Shown: positions 19,301 through 27,247 of the stretch, in pieces
Layout: each line of letters opens with the position of its first letter
Position numbering within the stretch: position 1 is the stretch's first letter
Assembly: GCF_023502425.1 (NCBI RefSeq)
Contig: NZ_JAMFMA010000002.1
Coordinates: 1 to 64,000 of the forward strand
Direction: 5' to 3'
DNA length: 64,000 nucleotides
Source: Flagellimonas spongiicola
Lineage (GTDB): Bacteria; Bacteroidota; Bacteroidia; Flavobacteriales; Flavobacteriaceae
Made by a program: the position numbers and the translations under genes
Notes under the pieces: model-generated
Told to the model about the DNA's origin: nothing
The model's database searches: none
Seen by the model: the letters and a program-made list of their open reading frames with translations, nothing else

Positions 19301-19593
19301 TCTTTGGAGAAGTTACTGACCCCGATGATTTTAATGGAGACGCAAGAGTTGAAGGAACAACCATAAGTGATGACGCTATATATGGAGGTAAGCTGGTTAC
19401 CGATTTAACCGTTACCAAGACATTTTCGGAAAATCTGGCATTAACCGTTGGTGCGAACAATCTATTTGACGTTTACCCTGATGAAAACAGAGCTGGCGGT
19501 ACTTCCGGAGATCAATTTGTGTATTCCAGAAGAACCTCTCAATTTGGTTACAGTGGTAGATACCTATTTGCCCGACTACGATTTAGCTTATAG
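16348..19593 (+). CDS. STN-domain TonB-dependent receptor
   Basis: 1081 residues from the ATG at 16348 (frame open from 16282). A long N-terminus and signal peptide (about 1-47) precede an STN/secretin-like signalling domain (about 50-120; LKEILKEIKSQSGYRFFYN), a carboxypeptidase-D-like regulatory domain (about 130-210; GTVKDSQGGPLPGANILVKGT), a plug (about 215-335; LEDVVVVGSRN, LRGLGPDQVLVLINGKRRH) and a C-terminal barrel ending RLRFSL. The STN domain and the upstream FecR fit a cell-surface signalling receptor. No SusD gene follows, so it is not a typical glycan system; the ligand could be a siderophore or other organic molecule. Confidence 0.93.
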   Translation: MKKSMVIKSSRIWMVNQKMTLKMKLSVILSFFMICQLTANDIYSQKKMRFQFENTPLKEILKEIKSQSGYRFFYNVNEINDDKKTSLIADNENVFPVLNRLSSNEGLTYTINGNQIVLKKVQLGTIDDLKVDQYELTGTVKDSQGGPLPGANILVKGTTNGTQADFDGNFTLELEDNNAILVVSYLGFKTKEIALNGQSNIDIVLDEDAAQLEDVVVVGSRNPNRTATETTVPVDVIDVATIANQGPQVSVNQILNYVAPSFTSQSQTVSDGTDHIDPASLRGLGPDQVLVLINGKRRHTTALINVNGTVGAGSVGTDMNAIPAAAIQRIEVLRDGAAAQYGSDAIAGVINIVLKKSTGKLDLSLTTGANFSENSNQFEGGSDGEKFQLDANYGLPIGDGGYINFTGSLSTREPALRNKDYAGDIFQGFHGAERVFANGGGTVADMTLQDYANAAQGIGYLDQSVKDQIAGLDLSNDDDIGTFRDLLGFDADEDELAARGLTRKDFRFKVGTSRLREGKFFANMSIPVSDNTEIYGFGGISYRQGLASGFYRRPAQGDGRANTPAFPNGFLPNIGTDILDQSLAIGIRGKVNEWDVDFSNTYGKNSFDITVGNSSNGTLGVATPRTFDAGGLGFSQNTTNLDFNRFYDDVFEGFNAAFGAEYKVEKYEIIAGEESSYTSYDINGNPVNSVTPNDQLVRNNFTGAALGGGAQVFRGYDPGNATEKFRNNISLYADFEADFTANWLLSLAGRYENYSDFGSTFNYKLATRIKLSDNLALRGASSSGFRAPSLHQQFFSRTSTVFVDNVPFEQGTFTNDSRAAALIGIDKLKEETSNSFSAGFTGTFGDFTITVDGYLINIDDRIVYSGSFGDGDDPELEAIFEAAGATSARFFVNAIDTKSSGVDIVLSHKTNLGDAILKNDFAATFNKTEVEDIFVPELIENAGLSGAFFDGQEEAFLTLAQPRTKLNLTNLVSYNSWDFLLRNVFFGEVTDPDDFNGDARVEGTTISDDAIYGGKLVTDLTVTKTFSENLALTVGANNLFDVYPDENRAGGTSGDQFVYSRRTSQFGYSGRYLFARLRFSL

Positions 19594-19639
19594 TTCTGCT
19601 CTCCAATGCTTTGAATTAGGCGAGTTTAGTTAAGTGTGA

Positions 19640-19666
19640 AACCTTCCCAATACGGGAAGGTTTTTT
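19640..19666 (+). terminator. Intrinsic terminator of the FecR/receptor operon
   Basis: AACCTTCCC (19640-19648), loop AATAC, GGGAAGGTT (19654-19662), then TTTT. It lies 47 nt after the receptor stop. Confidence 0.88.
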
Positions 19667-19715
19667 CATATGGATCACACCCGTTATCTTTAAGCCATCG
19701 AACCTATATCCTACT

Positions 19716-21146
19716 ATGGAAAAATCCAAAATCATAGGCCTTATTCTTGGCCCAATTGTATTCCTTTTATTGACCTATCTTCCCATGGAATTAATTTCTG
19801 AAAAAGGTGACCCCGTAATAGCCGTTGCTGTTTGGATGTTGATTTGGTGGATCACGGAAGCCGTATCCATTTCCGTAACCGCCTTGCTCCCATTATTGCT
19901 TTTTCCAATTCTAAAGGTATTGCCCATTGGAGAGGTTGGTGCGAACTATGGCAGTCCAATTGTCTTTTTGTTTTTTGGAGGTTTTGTTATGGCGTTGGCC
20001 TTGGAAAAAGTCAACCTACATAAACGGATTGCATTGAATATTATTAAGTTGACTGGAACCACACCCAACAAAGTGGTTTTGGGGTTCATGATTGCTACTG
20101 GATCATTGAGTATGTGGATTAGCAATACGGCAAGTACTGTGGTCATGTTACCCATTGCGTTATCAGTAATCAACCTATTGATCAATGATGAAGATGGTTT
20201 TACAAAGAATGATCGAAATTTTGCCTTGAGCGTAATGTTGGGTATTGCTTTTTCCGCCAACGCGGGAGGGATTGCTACCGTAATTGGAACGCCACCTAAT
20301 TCCGTTTTAATTGGACTTTTGGAAAATGAGTACAATACGGAAATCTCCTTTTTGAAATGGATGACATTAGGATTGCCATTTTCGATTGTTATGGTCGGGA
20401 TTTGTTATTTGGTATTGGTTAAATGGATGTACCCCAACCGAGATCTACAGTTCAATGCATCCAAAGAAGTAATTCATAAAGAACTTGAAAAATTGGGTCC
20501 GACATCGGGCAAGGAAAAATTGGTGTTGGCCATTTTCGCCGTAACGGTTTTCCTATGGATTTTCCGAACACTAATCAACAGTATCTTTCCATCGCTTGGA
20601 TTGTCGGATACCATGATCAGTATTTTTGCTGCTATAGCATTGTTTTCAGTTCCTTATAACTTAAAAAAAGGGGATTTTATCATCCAATGGAAAGATACCT
20701 CAAAACTTGCGTGGGGTATCTTGATTCTGTTTGGTGGTGGTTTGGCCTTGGCCAAAGGAATGTCATCTAGCGGTATTGTCGATATTGTTGCCAATGCCAT
20801 AGCCAGCAGTGATATTAGCATCTTGCTCACAGCATCCTTATTGATTGCCCTAATGCTGTTTATGACAGAATTAATGAGTAATGTGGCTTTGGTAGCCGTA
20901 TTGGCTCCTGTAGTGGCGGGTATTGCCATAGGTCTGGATATCCCAATCCTGTATTTATTGATACCTGTGACCATTGCCAGTAGCTGTGCATTTATGTTAC
21001 CGATGGCTACACCTCCAAATGCAATTGTTTTTGCCAGTGGCTATGTCAAAGTGCCACAAATGGCACGGGTAGGGGTCATATTAAACCTTATCGCAGTTGG
21101 ATTGTTGATTTTGGTCTTTCAGTTTGTGATTCCATTATTATTCTAG
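19716..21146 (+). CDS. SLC13/DASS family sodium:carboxylate symporter
   Basis: 476 residues with about 11 hydrophobic segments. The two family signatures are present: SNTASTVVMLP in the first half and NVALVAVLAPV with ATPPNAIVFASG in the second; GTPPN also occurs in the middle (IGTPPNSVLIGL), as expected for the two-fold repeat that forms the sodium and carboxylate sites. It probably imports di- or tricarboxylates such as succinate, malate or citrate across the inner membrane. It stands alone and is convergent with a repeat-protein gene. Confidence 0.93.
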   Translation: MEKSKIIGLILGPIVFLLLTYLPMELISEKGDPVIAVAVWMLIWWITEAVSISVTALLPLLLFPILKVLPIGEVGANYGSPIVFLFFGGFVMALALEKVNLHKRIALNIIKLTGTTPNKVVLGFMIATGSLSMWISNTASTVVMLPIALSVINLLINDEDGFTKNDRNFALSVMLGIAFSANAGGIATVIGTPPNSVLIGLLENEYNTEISFLKWMTLGLPFSIVMVGICYLVLVKWMYPNRDLQFNASKEVIHKELEKLGPTSGKEKLVLAIFAVTVFLWIFRTLINSIFPSLGLSDTMISIFAAIALFSVPYNLKKGDFIIQWKDTSKLAWGILILFGGGLALAKGMSSSGIVDIVANAIASSDISILLTASLLIALMLFMTELMSNVALVAVLAPVVAGIAIGLDIPILYLLIPVTIASSCAFMLPMATPPNAIVFASGYVKVPQMARVGVILNLIAVGLLILVFQFVIPLLF

Positions 21147-21147
21147 T

Positions 21148-21174
21148 AAAAAAAGCCCCTCTTTTAGAGGGGCT
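21148..21174 (-). terminator. Terminator of the short repeat-protein gene
   Basis: On the minus strand AGCCCCTCT, loop AAA, AGAGGGGCT is followed by a T run (complement of 21148-21153). On the plus strand there is no T run after the stem, so it mainly serves the minus-strand gene, though it also lies just after the transporter stop. Confidence 0.82.
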
Positions 21175-21182
21175 CCTAACAA

Positions 21183-21199
21183 ACTAACTAACTCAAAAA
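21183..21199 (-). repeat. 3' UTR repeat copy 1 (GAGTTAGTTAG)
   Basis: ACTAACTAACTCAAAAA on the plus strand, identical over 17 nt to 21820-21836. Each copy lies between the stop codon of a repeat-protein gene and its terminator. The core AGTTAGTTAG is also found on the plus strand at 41766-41775, after doxX and before its terminator. Confidence 0.6.
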
Positions 21200-21217
21200 A
21201 ATAGTAAGAAACTAACT

Positions 21218-21520
21218 TTATTGTATATACGGATCAAAACCAATTGGTAGATATCCGGATGTATCAAAATCTAACTCCAAGTCATCATTTTCATCAATAT
21301 AATTGATGGCATCCAAGAAAAATTCACCATTATAAGGGTCAAAATTCTCAGGAAGATATGGAGCGGTATCAAAACCTAGTCCGTGTTCATCTTCTTCAAT
21401 GAATACTAAAGTATCCACATCAAAATAATGAATTGGGGCATTGTTTTTTTTAGGGCTGTTCGCCGCAGCAAAAATGGTTGTTACGGCAATAAGTATTACA
21501 ATCAGATTTCTAATTTTCAT
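21218..21520 (-). CDS. Small secreted acidic tandem-repeat protein
   Basis: 100 residues. Signal peptide about 1-20 (ending FAAAN), then two units of about 34 residues (33-66 and 67-100). Each unit contains the core [LF]-x-F-D-T-x2-Y-L-P-x2-F-D-P-Y preceded by an acidic stretch with [IV]-x-[FY]-I-[ED]-E. The mature protein has no Cys and is strongly acidic. The same unit occurs five times in the gene at 21863-22594, so the two are paralogues; the UTR repeat and terminator layout are also shared. A TATCTTTG box (complement of 21545-21552) lies about 25 nt before the start. Function unknown. Confidence 0.75.
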   Translation of the reverse strand: MKIRNLIVILIAVTTIFAAANSPKKNNAPIHYFDVDTLVFIEEDEHGLGFDTAPYLPENFDPYNGEFFLDAINYIDENDDLELDFDTSGYLPIGFDPYIQ

Positions 21521-21790
21521 AACCGTCGTTTTTCAATTTTAAGACAAAGATATAACCACATATTGTGAAGATTATTACAATTAGATTTTCGTTAACGTTA
21601 GGGTAAAATCGACCGAAAAATGGAGTTGGTAACGCTTCGAATCCGCCATTGAAAACCTGTTGATCAAAGCATCTATATTTTGTCAGATTGATAGTGTTAA
21701 AGTGTTTATTTTAACAAAAACACTTCATCGAATTCTATGTTATTTTTTTGTTAACTAGCAGGAAATGAGTTGTATTAGCTCCATAAATCG

Positions 21791-21811
21791 AAAAACCCCC
21801 TAAAAGGGGGT
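21791..21811 (-). terminator. Terminator of the long repeat-protein gene
   Basis: On the minus strand ACCCCCT, loop TTT, AGGGGGT is followed by TTTTT (complement of 21791-21795). It lies about 50 nt after the stop at 21863 and is placed like the terminator of the paralogous gene. Confidence 0.8.
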
Positions 21812-21819
21812 CTTTCTTG

Positions 21820-21836
21820 ACTAACTAACTCAAAAA
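21820..21836 (-). repeat. 3' UTR repeat copy 2 (GAGTTAGTTAG)
   Basis: Identical over 17 nt to 21183-21199 and in the same position relative to stop codon and terminator. The conservation of this non-coding segment suggests either that the whole gene unit was duplicated or that the 3' UTR has a function. Confidence 0.6.
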
Positions 21837-21862
21837 TTTGTAAAATGAAAATTACATCCTAC

Positions 21863-22594
21863 CTAATCAACCCTGGTATAGGGGTTAAAGTTTTTTGGAA
21901 GGTAGATTGAGGTATCAAAACCCAAATCCAAATCTTCTTCTTCCATATAATTGATGGAAGCTACTTCCAATACTTCGGTGTATGGATCGAAACCTTCAGG
22001 TAAAGTATACTCAAAATCGTCACCCAATTCCCACTCAGTTTCAGTCTCTATATATGATATGGAGTTTAAATCCATATATGCTTCGTAAGCCGAAAAATCA
22101 GCTGGAAGGTAATCTTCCGTGTTGAAACCAAGATCTAAATCCTCTTCTTCCAAATAATTGATGGCATGAACATCAACTACATCTGAATAGGCATCAAAGC
22201 CTTCAGGTAAATAGCGATTGGTGTCAAAATCCAATTGCAGTTCATTTTCTTCAATATATATAAGGGAATTCAAATCAAAATAGGTCTCGTAAGGATTAAA
22301 ATCGGATGGAAGGTAATCCGAGGTATTAAAACCTAGGTCCATATCCATGTCCTCTTCCAAGAACTCTATATCACTTAAATTTAACTCATAGGACCCTTCA
22401 TTCCATAAATTATAAAATCTAAAGGTCTCATCTTCAAAACCATTACTTACGTGTAATAGCTTAACACTGTTCTCAAACGTGCCTACCTGTTCGGTATGAT
22501 TTTCTACAACAGCTGCAGCGGCACTTTGTTGCTCTTTTGCTACGGCGGTACTACTTAAGAGGACGCATCCGTAAATCATTAATAATTTGTTCAT
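21863..22594 (-). CDS. Secreted acidic protein with five 34-residue repeats
   Basis: 243 residues. Signal peptide about 1-19, a variable region (20-69), then five units at about 70-106, 107-140, 141-174, 175-209 and 210-243. The core is DLGF[DN]T-x2-YLP-x2-F[DN]-x-Y with acidic and hydrophobic flanks (INYLEEEDLDL). Units 1 and 3 continue as Y-E-x-Y-[FM]-DLNS; units 2 and 4 as Y-x-[DE]-V-x-[DE]-V-x2-INY, so there is a two-unit, about 68-residue higher period. No Cys, no enzyme motif. Such regular acidic repeats could bind cations or form a surface filament or solenoid, but this is inference. Divergent from the metalloprotease. Confidence 0.78.
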   Translation of the reverse strand: MNKLLMIYGCVLLSSTAVAKEQQSAAAAVVENHTEQVGTFENSVKLLHVSNGFEDETFRFYNLWNEGSYELNLSDIEFLEEDMDMDLGFNTSDYLPSDFNPYETYFDLNSLIYIEENELQLDFDTNRYLPEGFDAYSDVVDVHAINYLEEEDLDLGFNTEDYLPADFSAYEAYMDLNSISYIETETEWELGDDFEYTLPEGFDPYTEVLEVASINYMEEEDLDLGFDTSIYLPKNFNPYTRVD

Positions 22595-22861
22595 TTTTGA
22601 TTGAATTTTTTGATTGATGATGTATGCTTATAAGACTATCATATTCCAAGAATGTTACAGCATTTTGATTTTTTTAGGGAAATTTCAAACGTGGCTCAGC
22701 CCAGCTATAGGTAGGGTTTCAAGCCAAACCATCAGTAAAATGCAGGACTCCCAAAGATTAGCACCTCTCCCACAAAAAAATAGAGTTAGTAATTTTTTAA
22801 CAGTCTATTATCGTGTTTTTTAGGTTCTTTGGGCGCATTGAGATTACCAAATTGATTATAA

Positions 22862-25360
22862 ATGTTTCAAAAAGTACTTCCCAAAATCCTATTGGTATTC
22901 CTATTAATAGGTTCAATTCATCATTCAGACGCGCAACTTTTCAAAAAGAAAAAGGCAGACACGGCCAAAAAGGAAAGCGAAAAACCTAAAAAGGACGCCA
23001 TAAAACCTTATGACAAGGTTATTACCAAAGATGCAGAAACCGACCCTGGTCTTTTTGCCGTACATAAGGTTGATGACAAACAGTATTACGAAATTCCAGA
23101 TTCCTTGTTCAATAGGGAAATGCTCATGGTGAGCAGAATATCCAAAACTGCGACCGGAATTGGTTTTGGTGGCGGAAAAATCAACACCCAAGTGCTTCGA
23201 TGGGAGAAAAAACCTAAAAAAGTATTGCTTAGGGTTGTTTCCTATGGCAATGTTGCGGCAGATTCACTGCCGATTCATGAGGCGGTGGTCAATTCCAACT
23301 TTGAGCCAGTTCTTTATGCTTTCGATATCAAAGCTTTCAACAAAAAAGACTCGCTGAATCCCGCAACTGTTATTGAGGTGGATGGGTTGTTCACAAAAGA
23401 TGTGAAGGCATTAGGAATGCCAGAACGTTACCGTACACAGTATAGGATAAGTAGATTGGCAGCCGATCGCAGTTATATCGAATCCTTAAAAAGTTACCCC
23501 CTAAATGTAGAGGCAAGACACGTAAAAACCTATATCGCAAGTGCTGCGCCAAGTAACCAAAGTTTAGGTTCCATCTCGGTAGAAATCAGCAATTCCATGA
23601 TACTATTACCTGAAGAACCTATGAAACGACGCTATTTTGATGAACGTGTTGGATGGTTTGCCCGTGGGCAGGTAGATTACGGATTAGATGCTCAAGAAAG
23701 TAGGACTGTACGCTATTTGGACAGATGGCGTTTGGAAGTAAAAGATGAGGACATTGAAAAGTTTAAGGCCGGTGAGTTGGTGGAGCCTAAGAAACAAATT
23801 ATTTATTACATTGACCGTGCTACACCAAAAACATGGGTGCCTTTTATAAAACAAGGTATAGAAGATTGGCAAGTTGCCTTTGAAGCCGCAGGTTTTAAAA
23901 ATGCGATTATTGCCAAAGACCCACCTACAGTGGAAGAAGATCCTGAATGGTCTCCAGAGGATGTCAGATATTCAGTAGTGCGGTATTTGGCTTCGCCTAT
24001 CCCCAACGCCAACGGACCACATGTTAGTGATCCTCGAAGTGGTGAAATCCTAGAATCCGATATTAATTGGTACCACAATGTTATGACCCTGCTTCGAAAC
24101 TGGTATTTTGTACAAACTGCAGCAATCAACCCGGATGCTCAGAACGTGGAATTCAAAAAAGAAATCATGGGACGGTTGATTCGTTTTGTTTCTGCACACG
24201 AGGTAGGACATACGCTTGGACTACCGCATAATATGGGAAGTAGTCATGCCTATCCTGTGGATTCCTTGCGATCTGCGGCATTTACAAATAAATATGGTAC
24301 TGCACCTTCAATAATGGACTACGCCCGATTTAATTATGTGGCCCAACCTGGGGATGAAGGCGTTGCAATGATGCCTAACATTGGTGTTTATGACAAATAT
24401 TCCATCAAATGGGGGTATCAACCAATTTTAGATACTTCGGCTGAGGATGAAAAACCTATTTTGAATAGCTGGATAAGGGAACATGAAAATGATCCTATGT
24501 ATCGATTTGGTCACCAACAAATTGGCGATATACATGATCCAAGTTCACAAACTGAGGATTTGGGTGACGACGCAATCAAAGCGAGTCTCTATGGTATTGC
24601 CAACTTAAAGCGGATTGTTCCAAATCTAACCAGTTGGACAACTGAAGAAGGTGGTAATTATGACAACCTCGAAACTTTGTATGGTCAAGTTGTGGCGCAA
24701 TATAGGCGTTACATGGGCCATGTTTCCAACAATATTGGTGGGGTCTATGAATTCCACAAAACCGCTGACCAGGAAGGTGCCGTTTACACACATGTGGACA
24801 AAGCACATCAAAAGAATTGCATGGAATTTATTCAAGAACAATTATTTGCCACGCCAGAATGGTTGATTGATCAAGATATTTTCAACAAGATCCAGTATTC
24901 AGGTAGTGTGGAAAATATCCGCTCAACGCAGGTAAGGTACCTGAACACCATACTTCATTTGGGGAAACTGGCCCGTATTATAGAAAATGAAACTATTAAC
25001 GGAAAGGATGCGTATGGTCTTTTGGAAATGATGCAAGACCTACGACAGGGTATTTGGTCCGAGACACGCAGTGGAAAAGCAATCGACACCTACCGTAGAA
25101 ATCTGCAAAAAGCACATATAGACCGACTGAGCTATTTGATGACAGCCGAAAACTTGGGTAGACTTTCAGATTTTGGAGGTTATCGTAAATCAACCGCTAT
25201 TAATACAGTGCAATCAGATGTACGTTCCGTAGCACGTGCAGAATTGAATAATCTAAAAAGGGACATACGTAACGGTCTTAGCCAGATTTCTGATCGTATG
25301 AGCCGCTACCACTTGCAGGACGCCTTGGAACGAATCGATCAAATCCTAGATCCAAGCTAG
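22862..25360 (+). CDS. Secreted zinc-dependent metalloprotease (DUF5117/DUF5118 group)
   Basis: 832 residues. Signal peptide about 1-24, a Lys-rich linker (29-50), then N-terminal domains (about 50-320) with YEIPDSLFNREMLMVSRI as seen in the DUF5118/DUF5117 proteins, and a metzincin-like catalytic domain with HEVGHTLGLPHN: zinc ligands His446, His450 and His456, catalytic Glu447. SIMDYARFNY follows, giving a Met-turn candidate. The C-terminal 300 residues are helical. Likely exported to the periplasm or surface; natural substrate unknown. Confidence 0.92.
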   Translation: MFQKVLPKILLVFLLIGSIHHSDAQLFKKKKADTAKKESEKPKKDAIKPYDKVITKDAETDPGLFAVHKVDDKQYYEIPDSLFNREMLMVSRISKTATGIGFGGGKINTQVLRWEKKPKKVLLRVVSYGNVAADSLPIHEAVVNSNFEPVLYAFDIKAFNKKDSLNPATVIEVDGLFTKDVKALGMPERYRTQYRISRLAADRSYIESLKSYPLNVEARHVKTYIASAAPSNQSLGSISVEISNSMILLPEEPMKRRYFDERVGWFARGQVDYGLDAQESRTVRYLDRWRLEVKDEDIEKFKAGELVEPKKQIIYYIDRATPKTWVPFIKQGIEDWQVAFEAAGFKNAIIAKDPPTVEEDPEWSPEDVRYSVVRYLASPIPNANGPHVSDPRSGEILESDINWYHNVMTLLRNWYFVQTAAINPDAQNVEFKKEIMGRLIRFVSAHEVGHTLGLPHNMGSSHAYPVDSLRSAAFTNKYGTAPSIMDYARFNYVAQPGDEGVAMMPNIGVYDKYSIKWGYQPILDTSAEDEKPILNSWIREHENDPMYRFGHQQIGDIHDPSSQTEDLGDDAIKASLYGIANLKRIVPNLTSWTTEEGGNYDNLETLYGQVVAQYRRYMGHVSNNIGGVYEFHKTADQEGAVYTHVDKAHQKNCMEFIQEQLFATPEWLIDQDIFNKIQYSGSVENIRSTQVRYLNTILHLGKLARIIENETINGKDAYGLLEMMQDLRQGIWSETRSGKAIDTYRRNLQKAHIDRLSYLMTAENLGRLSDFGGYRKSTAINTVQSDVRSVARAELNNLKRDIRNGLSQISDRMSRYHLQDALERIDQILDPS

Positions 25361-25397
25361 GCGCATTTTGTAGGAATATATCACAACTAAGAAGTAA

Positions 25398-25448
25398 AAA
25401 GGGGCAAACCATGCATTTTATCGATTATACCATGCATTTTGTCCCTTT
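25398..25448 (+). terminator. Probable hairpin terminator after the metalloprotease
   Basis: AAAGGGGCAAA (25398-25408) pairs with TTTGTCCCTTT (25438-25448) with one G-T pair; an inner pair of ATGCAT palindromes (25411-25416, 25432-25437) extends the stem after a CC bulge. The T run after it is weak (TTTCACATC), so it may act in RNA stability instead. Confidence 0.45.
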
Positions 25449-25532
25449 CACATCTTAAATCGCTAGTTTCACAACATATCGTGAATATTGGCAATAGGTT
25501 TGCCTATTTTAGTAATCCCAAATCCTAAAATC

Positions 25533-25721
25533 ATGACCTACAAAATCAAGAGTCTTATCTATTTTTTGTTTTTTATGGGTTCTTCCACTATGTATTATGT
25601 GATGGAAGAACACCAAGAGTTCCAACAACACCTTCAAGCAAAGGAACTAGCAGAAACTGATTTTGAAGAATCGTTGGACGAAGAGAACAACACAGAGGAG
25701 TTGGAACTGGCCCAAGAGTAG
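25533..25721 (+). CDS. Small single-helix membrane protein, unknown
   Basis: 62 residues from the ATG at 25533 (the open frame begins earlier at 25488). One hydrophobic segment near the N-terminus (about 7-22) and a strongly acidic C-terminus rich in Glu, Asp and Gln. No recognised family. The acidic tail recalls the neighbouring repeat proteins but contains no repeat unit. Short, so the coding call is moderate. Confidence 0.45.
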   Translation: MTYKIKSLIYFLFFMGSSTMYYVMEEHQEFQQHLQAKELAETDFEESLDEENNTEELELAQE

Positions 25722-25827
25722 ATTCCGGGCAACCCAAATTTCATAAAAGCTTATTAAAATTTGATTTGGTTTTAAACCATTTGGTACTTGGTATGTCCAA
25801 TTTCCAAAATCATTAAAATTTAAGCAT

Positions 25828-26271
25828 ATGAAAAAATTGGTAATGGCCTTGTTCCTCTTGGTAGCTATTGGAGCAACTGCCCAAAAACATGGAAAGCGAT
25901 TTGGTAAAGAAATGAAGGCTGATATGACAGCCGAACAGTTGGCTACGCTGCACACCAAAAAGATGACTTTGACGCTAGACTTGACCGAAGGGCAACAACG
26001 TCAGATAATGGAAATCAATTTGGCCAAAGCAGTGGAAATGAAGACCAAAAGAGCCGAGATTAAAGCCAAAAAAGAAAGCGGGGATTGGCAAAAACCAACC
26101 GCTGATGAACGATTTGAAATTGAAAATGCCCGTTTAGATCGCCAAATAGCGCATCATCAACAAATGAAGGAGGTTTTGACAGAAGATCAGTATAAAACCT
26201 GGAAAAAAATTACGCTAGGAAAAAGAATGAAAGGCAAAAAGAAAATGCAGGAGAAGGGAAGAAGAGGATAG
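25828..26271 (+). CDS. Spy/CpxP-like periplasmic protein
   Basis: 147 residues. Signal peptide about 1-19 (ending ATAQ). The mature part is all-helical and highly charged: MTAEQLATLHTKKMTLTLDL and LTEGQQRQIMEINLAKA in the first half, MKEVLTEDQYKTWKKI in the second, then a basic tail. The LT-x2-Q-x-[KR] pattern is typical of Spy/CpxP/LTXXQ proteins and similar small flavobacterial proteins (DUF4890-like). A periplasmic chaperone or metal-stress role is known for the family; it is not proven here. A terminator follows. Confidence 0.75.
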   Translation: MKKLVMALFLLVAIGATAQKHGKRFGKEMKADMTAEQLATLHTKKMTLTLDLTEGQQRQIMEINLAKAVEMKTKRAEIKAKKESGDWQKPTADERFEIENARLDRQIAHHQQMKEVLTEDQYKTWKKITLGKRMKGKKKMQEKGRRG

Positions 26272-26288
26272 TGTTTTTTGTTGATTTT

Positions 26289-26323
26289 AGAAGCCCCGCC
26301 TTGCCATGGACGGGGCTTCTTTT
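26289..26323 (+). terminator. Intrinsic terminator after the Spy-like gene
   Basis: AGAAGCCCCG (26289-26298) pairs with CGGGGCTTCT (26311-26320), followed by TTT. The loop of 12 nt can pair further inside. Confidence 0.85.
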
Positions 26324-26420
26324 GTTTACAAGGATTCTTGCCATATAAACCATTTTAACAATTTGCGCCGTATATAAAATAACACCCGTTTGGGCTGTCT
26401 TAATTTAAAACACAGCAAAT

Positions 26421-27239
26421 ATGAATACCAAAGTTTTATTTACGGCCCTAACCTTCCTAATTACTAGTTCTTTTACCATTGCCCAAAACAAATACCATTG
26501 CTTGGATGAATCCTGTGCTTTTAAGCCTGGCCAACAAGTTTATGTGTTTGGCAATGATGTTAAACTCCGATCAAAACCAAGTGCGGAATCCGAGGTATTG
26601 GATCTGTTGAAAATTGGGGAATCCGTTGTAATTGTGGGAAAAACAGCTTTTTCATGGCCCTACAATGGATTCGATTCCTTTTTCTATGAAGTGCGATACA
26701 ATAATGAATCCACGGGATACATTCTTGGTGGTCTACTTGCATTGGAACGGATAAAACTCAACGGTATCAACTATTATTTCGCGTATTCCAAAAGGCACAA
26801 AAAAACCTTTTTGAATATTCGCCATGTAGAAAATGGTGATTATGTTGAAGTCAAAACTCCTTTGTCCAACACAACCTTCAGCATTACAACATATGACGAT
26901 AAAGGCGTACCTGGATTAGATGGTATGTTTTATATCGATTATCTGTCCGAAGCATGTGGTGTTGATGGCGGGGGAATCTACGTATTTGCCCACAATGGGT
27001 TATTGACCCCTACAGCTTCTTTGACCAAGGTTTCAGATGCTGGAGTTTATTTTCACCATGAGCGTTTCATTTTTCCCGCAGATTCCGGAGGGCTTGAGGA
27101 TAAAATCTTGTTCAAGAAAGAAGCTGGTGAAATGCTGGATGAAGCTACAAATTGGACAAAAACCTCCGTTGAAATTCGCGAGTTAAGTTGGATTGATGGC
27201 CAATTGGTCCCCGAATTTGAGGAAATAAGCGCCCATTAG
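26421..27239 (+). CDS. Secreted SH3-domain protein
   Basis: 272 residues. Signal peptide about 1-21 (ending TIAQ). A bacterial SH3-like domain lies at about 30-105 (VKLRSKPSAESEVLDLLKIGESVVIVGK ... GYILGGLLAL in parts), the type often used for cell-wall or peptide binding. The remaining 165 residues are beta-rich with no motif known to me. Stands alone; just downstream is the four-palindrome promoter region of satD. Confidence 0.7.
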   Translation: MNTKVLFTALTFLITSSFTIAQNKYHCLDESCAFKPGQQVYVFGNDVKLRSKPSAESEVLDLLKIGESVVIVGKTAFSWPYNGFDSFFYEVRYNNESTGYILGGLLALERIKLNGINYYFAYSKRHKKTFLNIRHVENGDYVEVKTPLSNTTFSITTYDDKGVPGLDGMFYIDYLSEACGVDGGGIYVFAHNGLLTPTASLTKVSDAGVYFHHERFIFPADSGGLEDKILFKKEAGEMLDEATNWTKTSVEIRELSWIDGQLVPEFEEISAH

Positions 27240-27247
27240 CACCCTAT

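Larger units (their letters stand above)
21521..21862. other. 342-bp gap between the two repeat-protein genes
   Basis: No gene fits here. From left to right it holds the -7 box of the short repeat-protein gene (21545-21552), an imperfect AT-rich stem AAGTGTTT / AAACACTT (21700-21725), the terminator of the longer paralogue (21795-21811) and 3' UTR repeat copy 2 (21820-21836). The middle, 21560-21690, shows nothing I can interpret. Confidence 0.6.

Noticed and set aside
21183-21836. Direct repeats as attachment sites of a mobile element
   Set aside because: The 17-nt copies lie in the 3' UTRs of two paralogous genes, and no integrase or transposase is near.
21863-22594. Repeat expansion by slippage or assembly error
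   Set aside because: The five units differ in many codons and alternate in two sub-types, so they are old, diverged duplications rather than an artefact.
22614-22823. 69-residue open frame between the repeat-protein and metalloprotease genes
   Set aside because: No conserved pattern, no ribosome-binding context, irregular composition, and it lies in a divergent promoter region.
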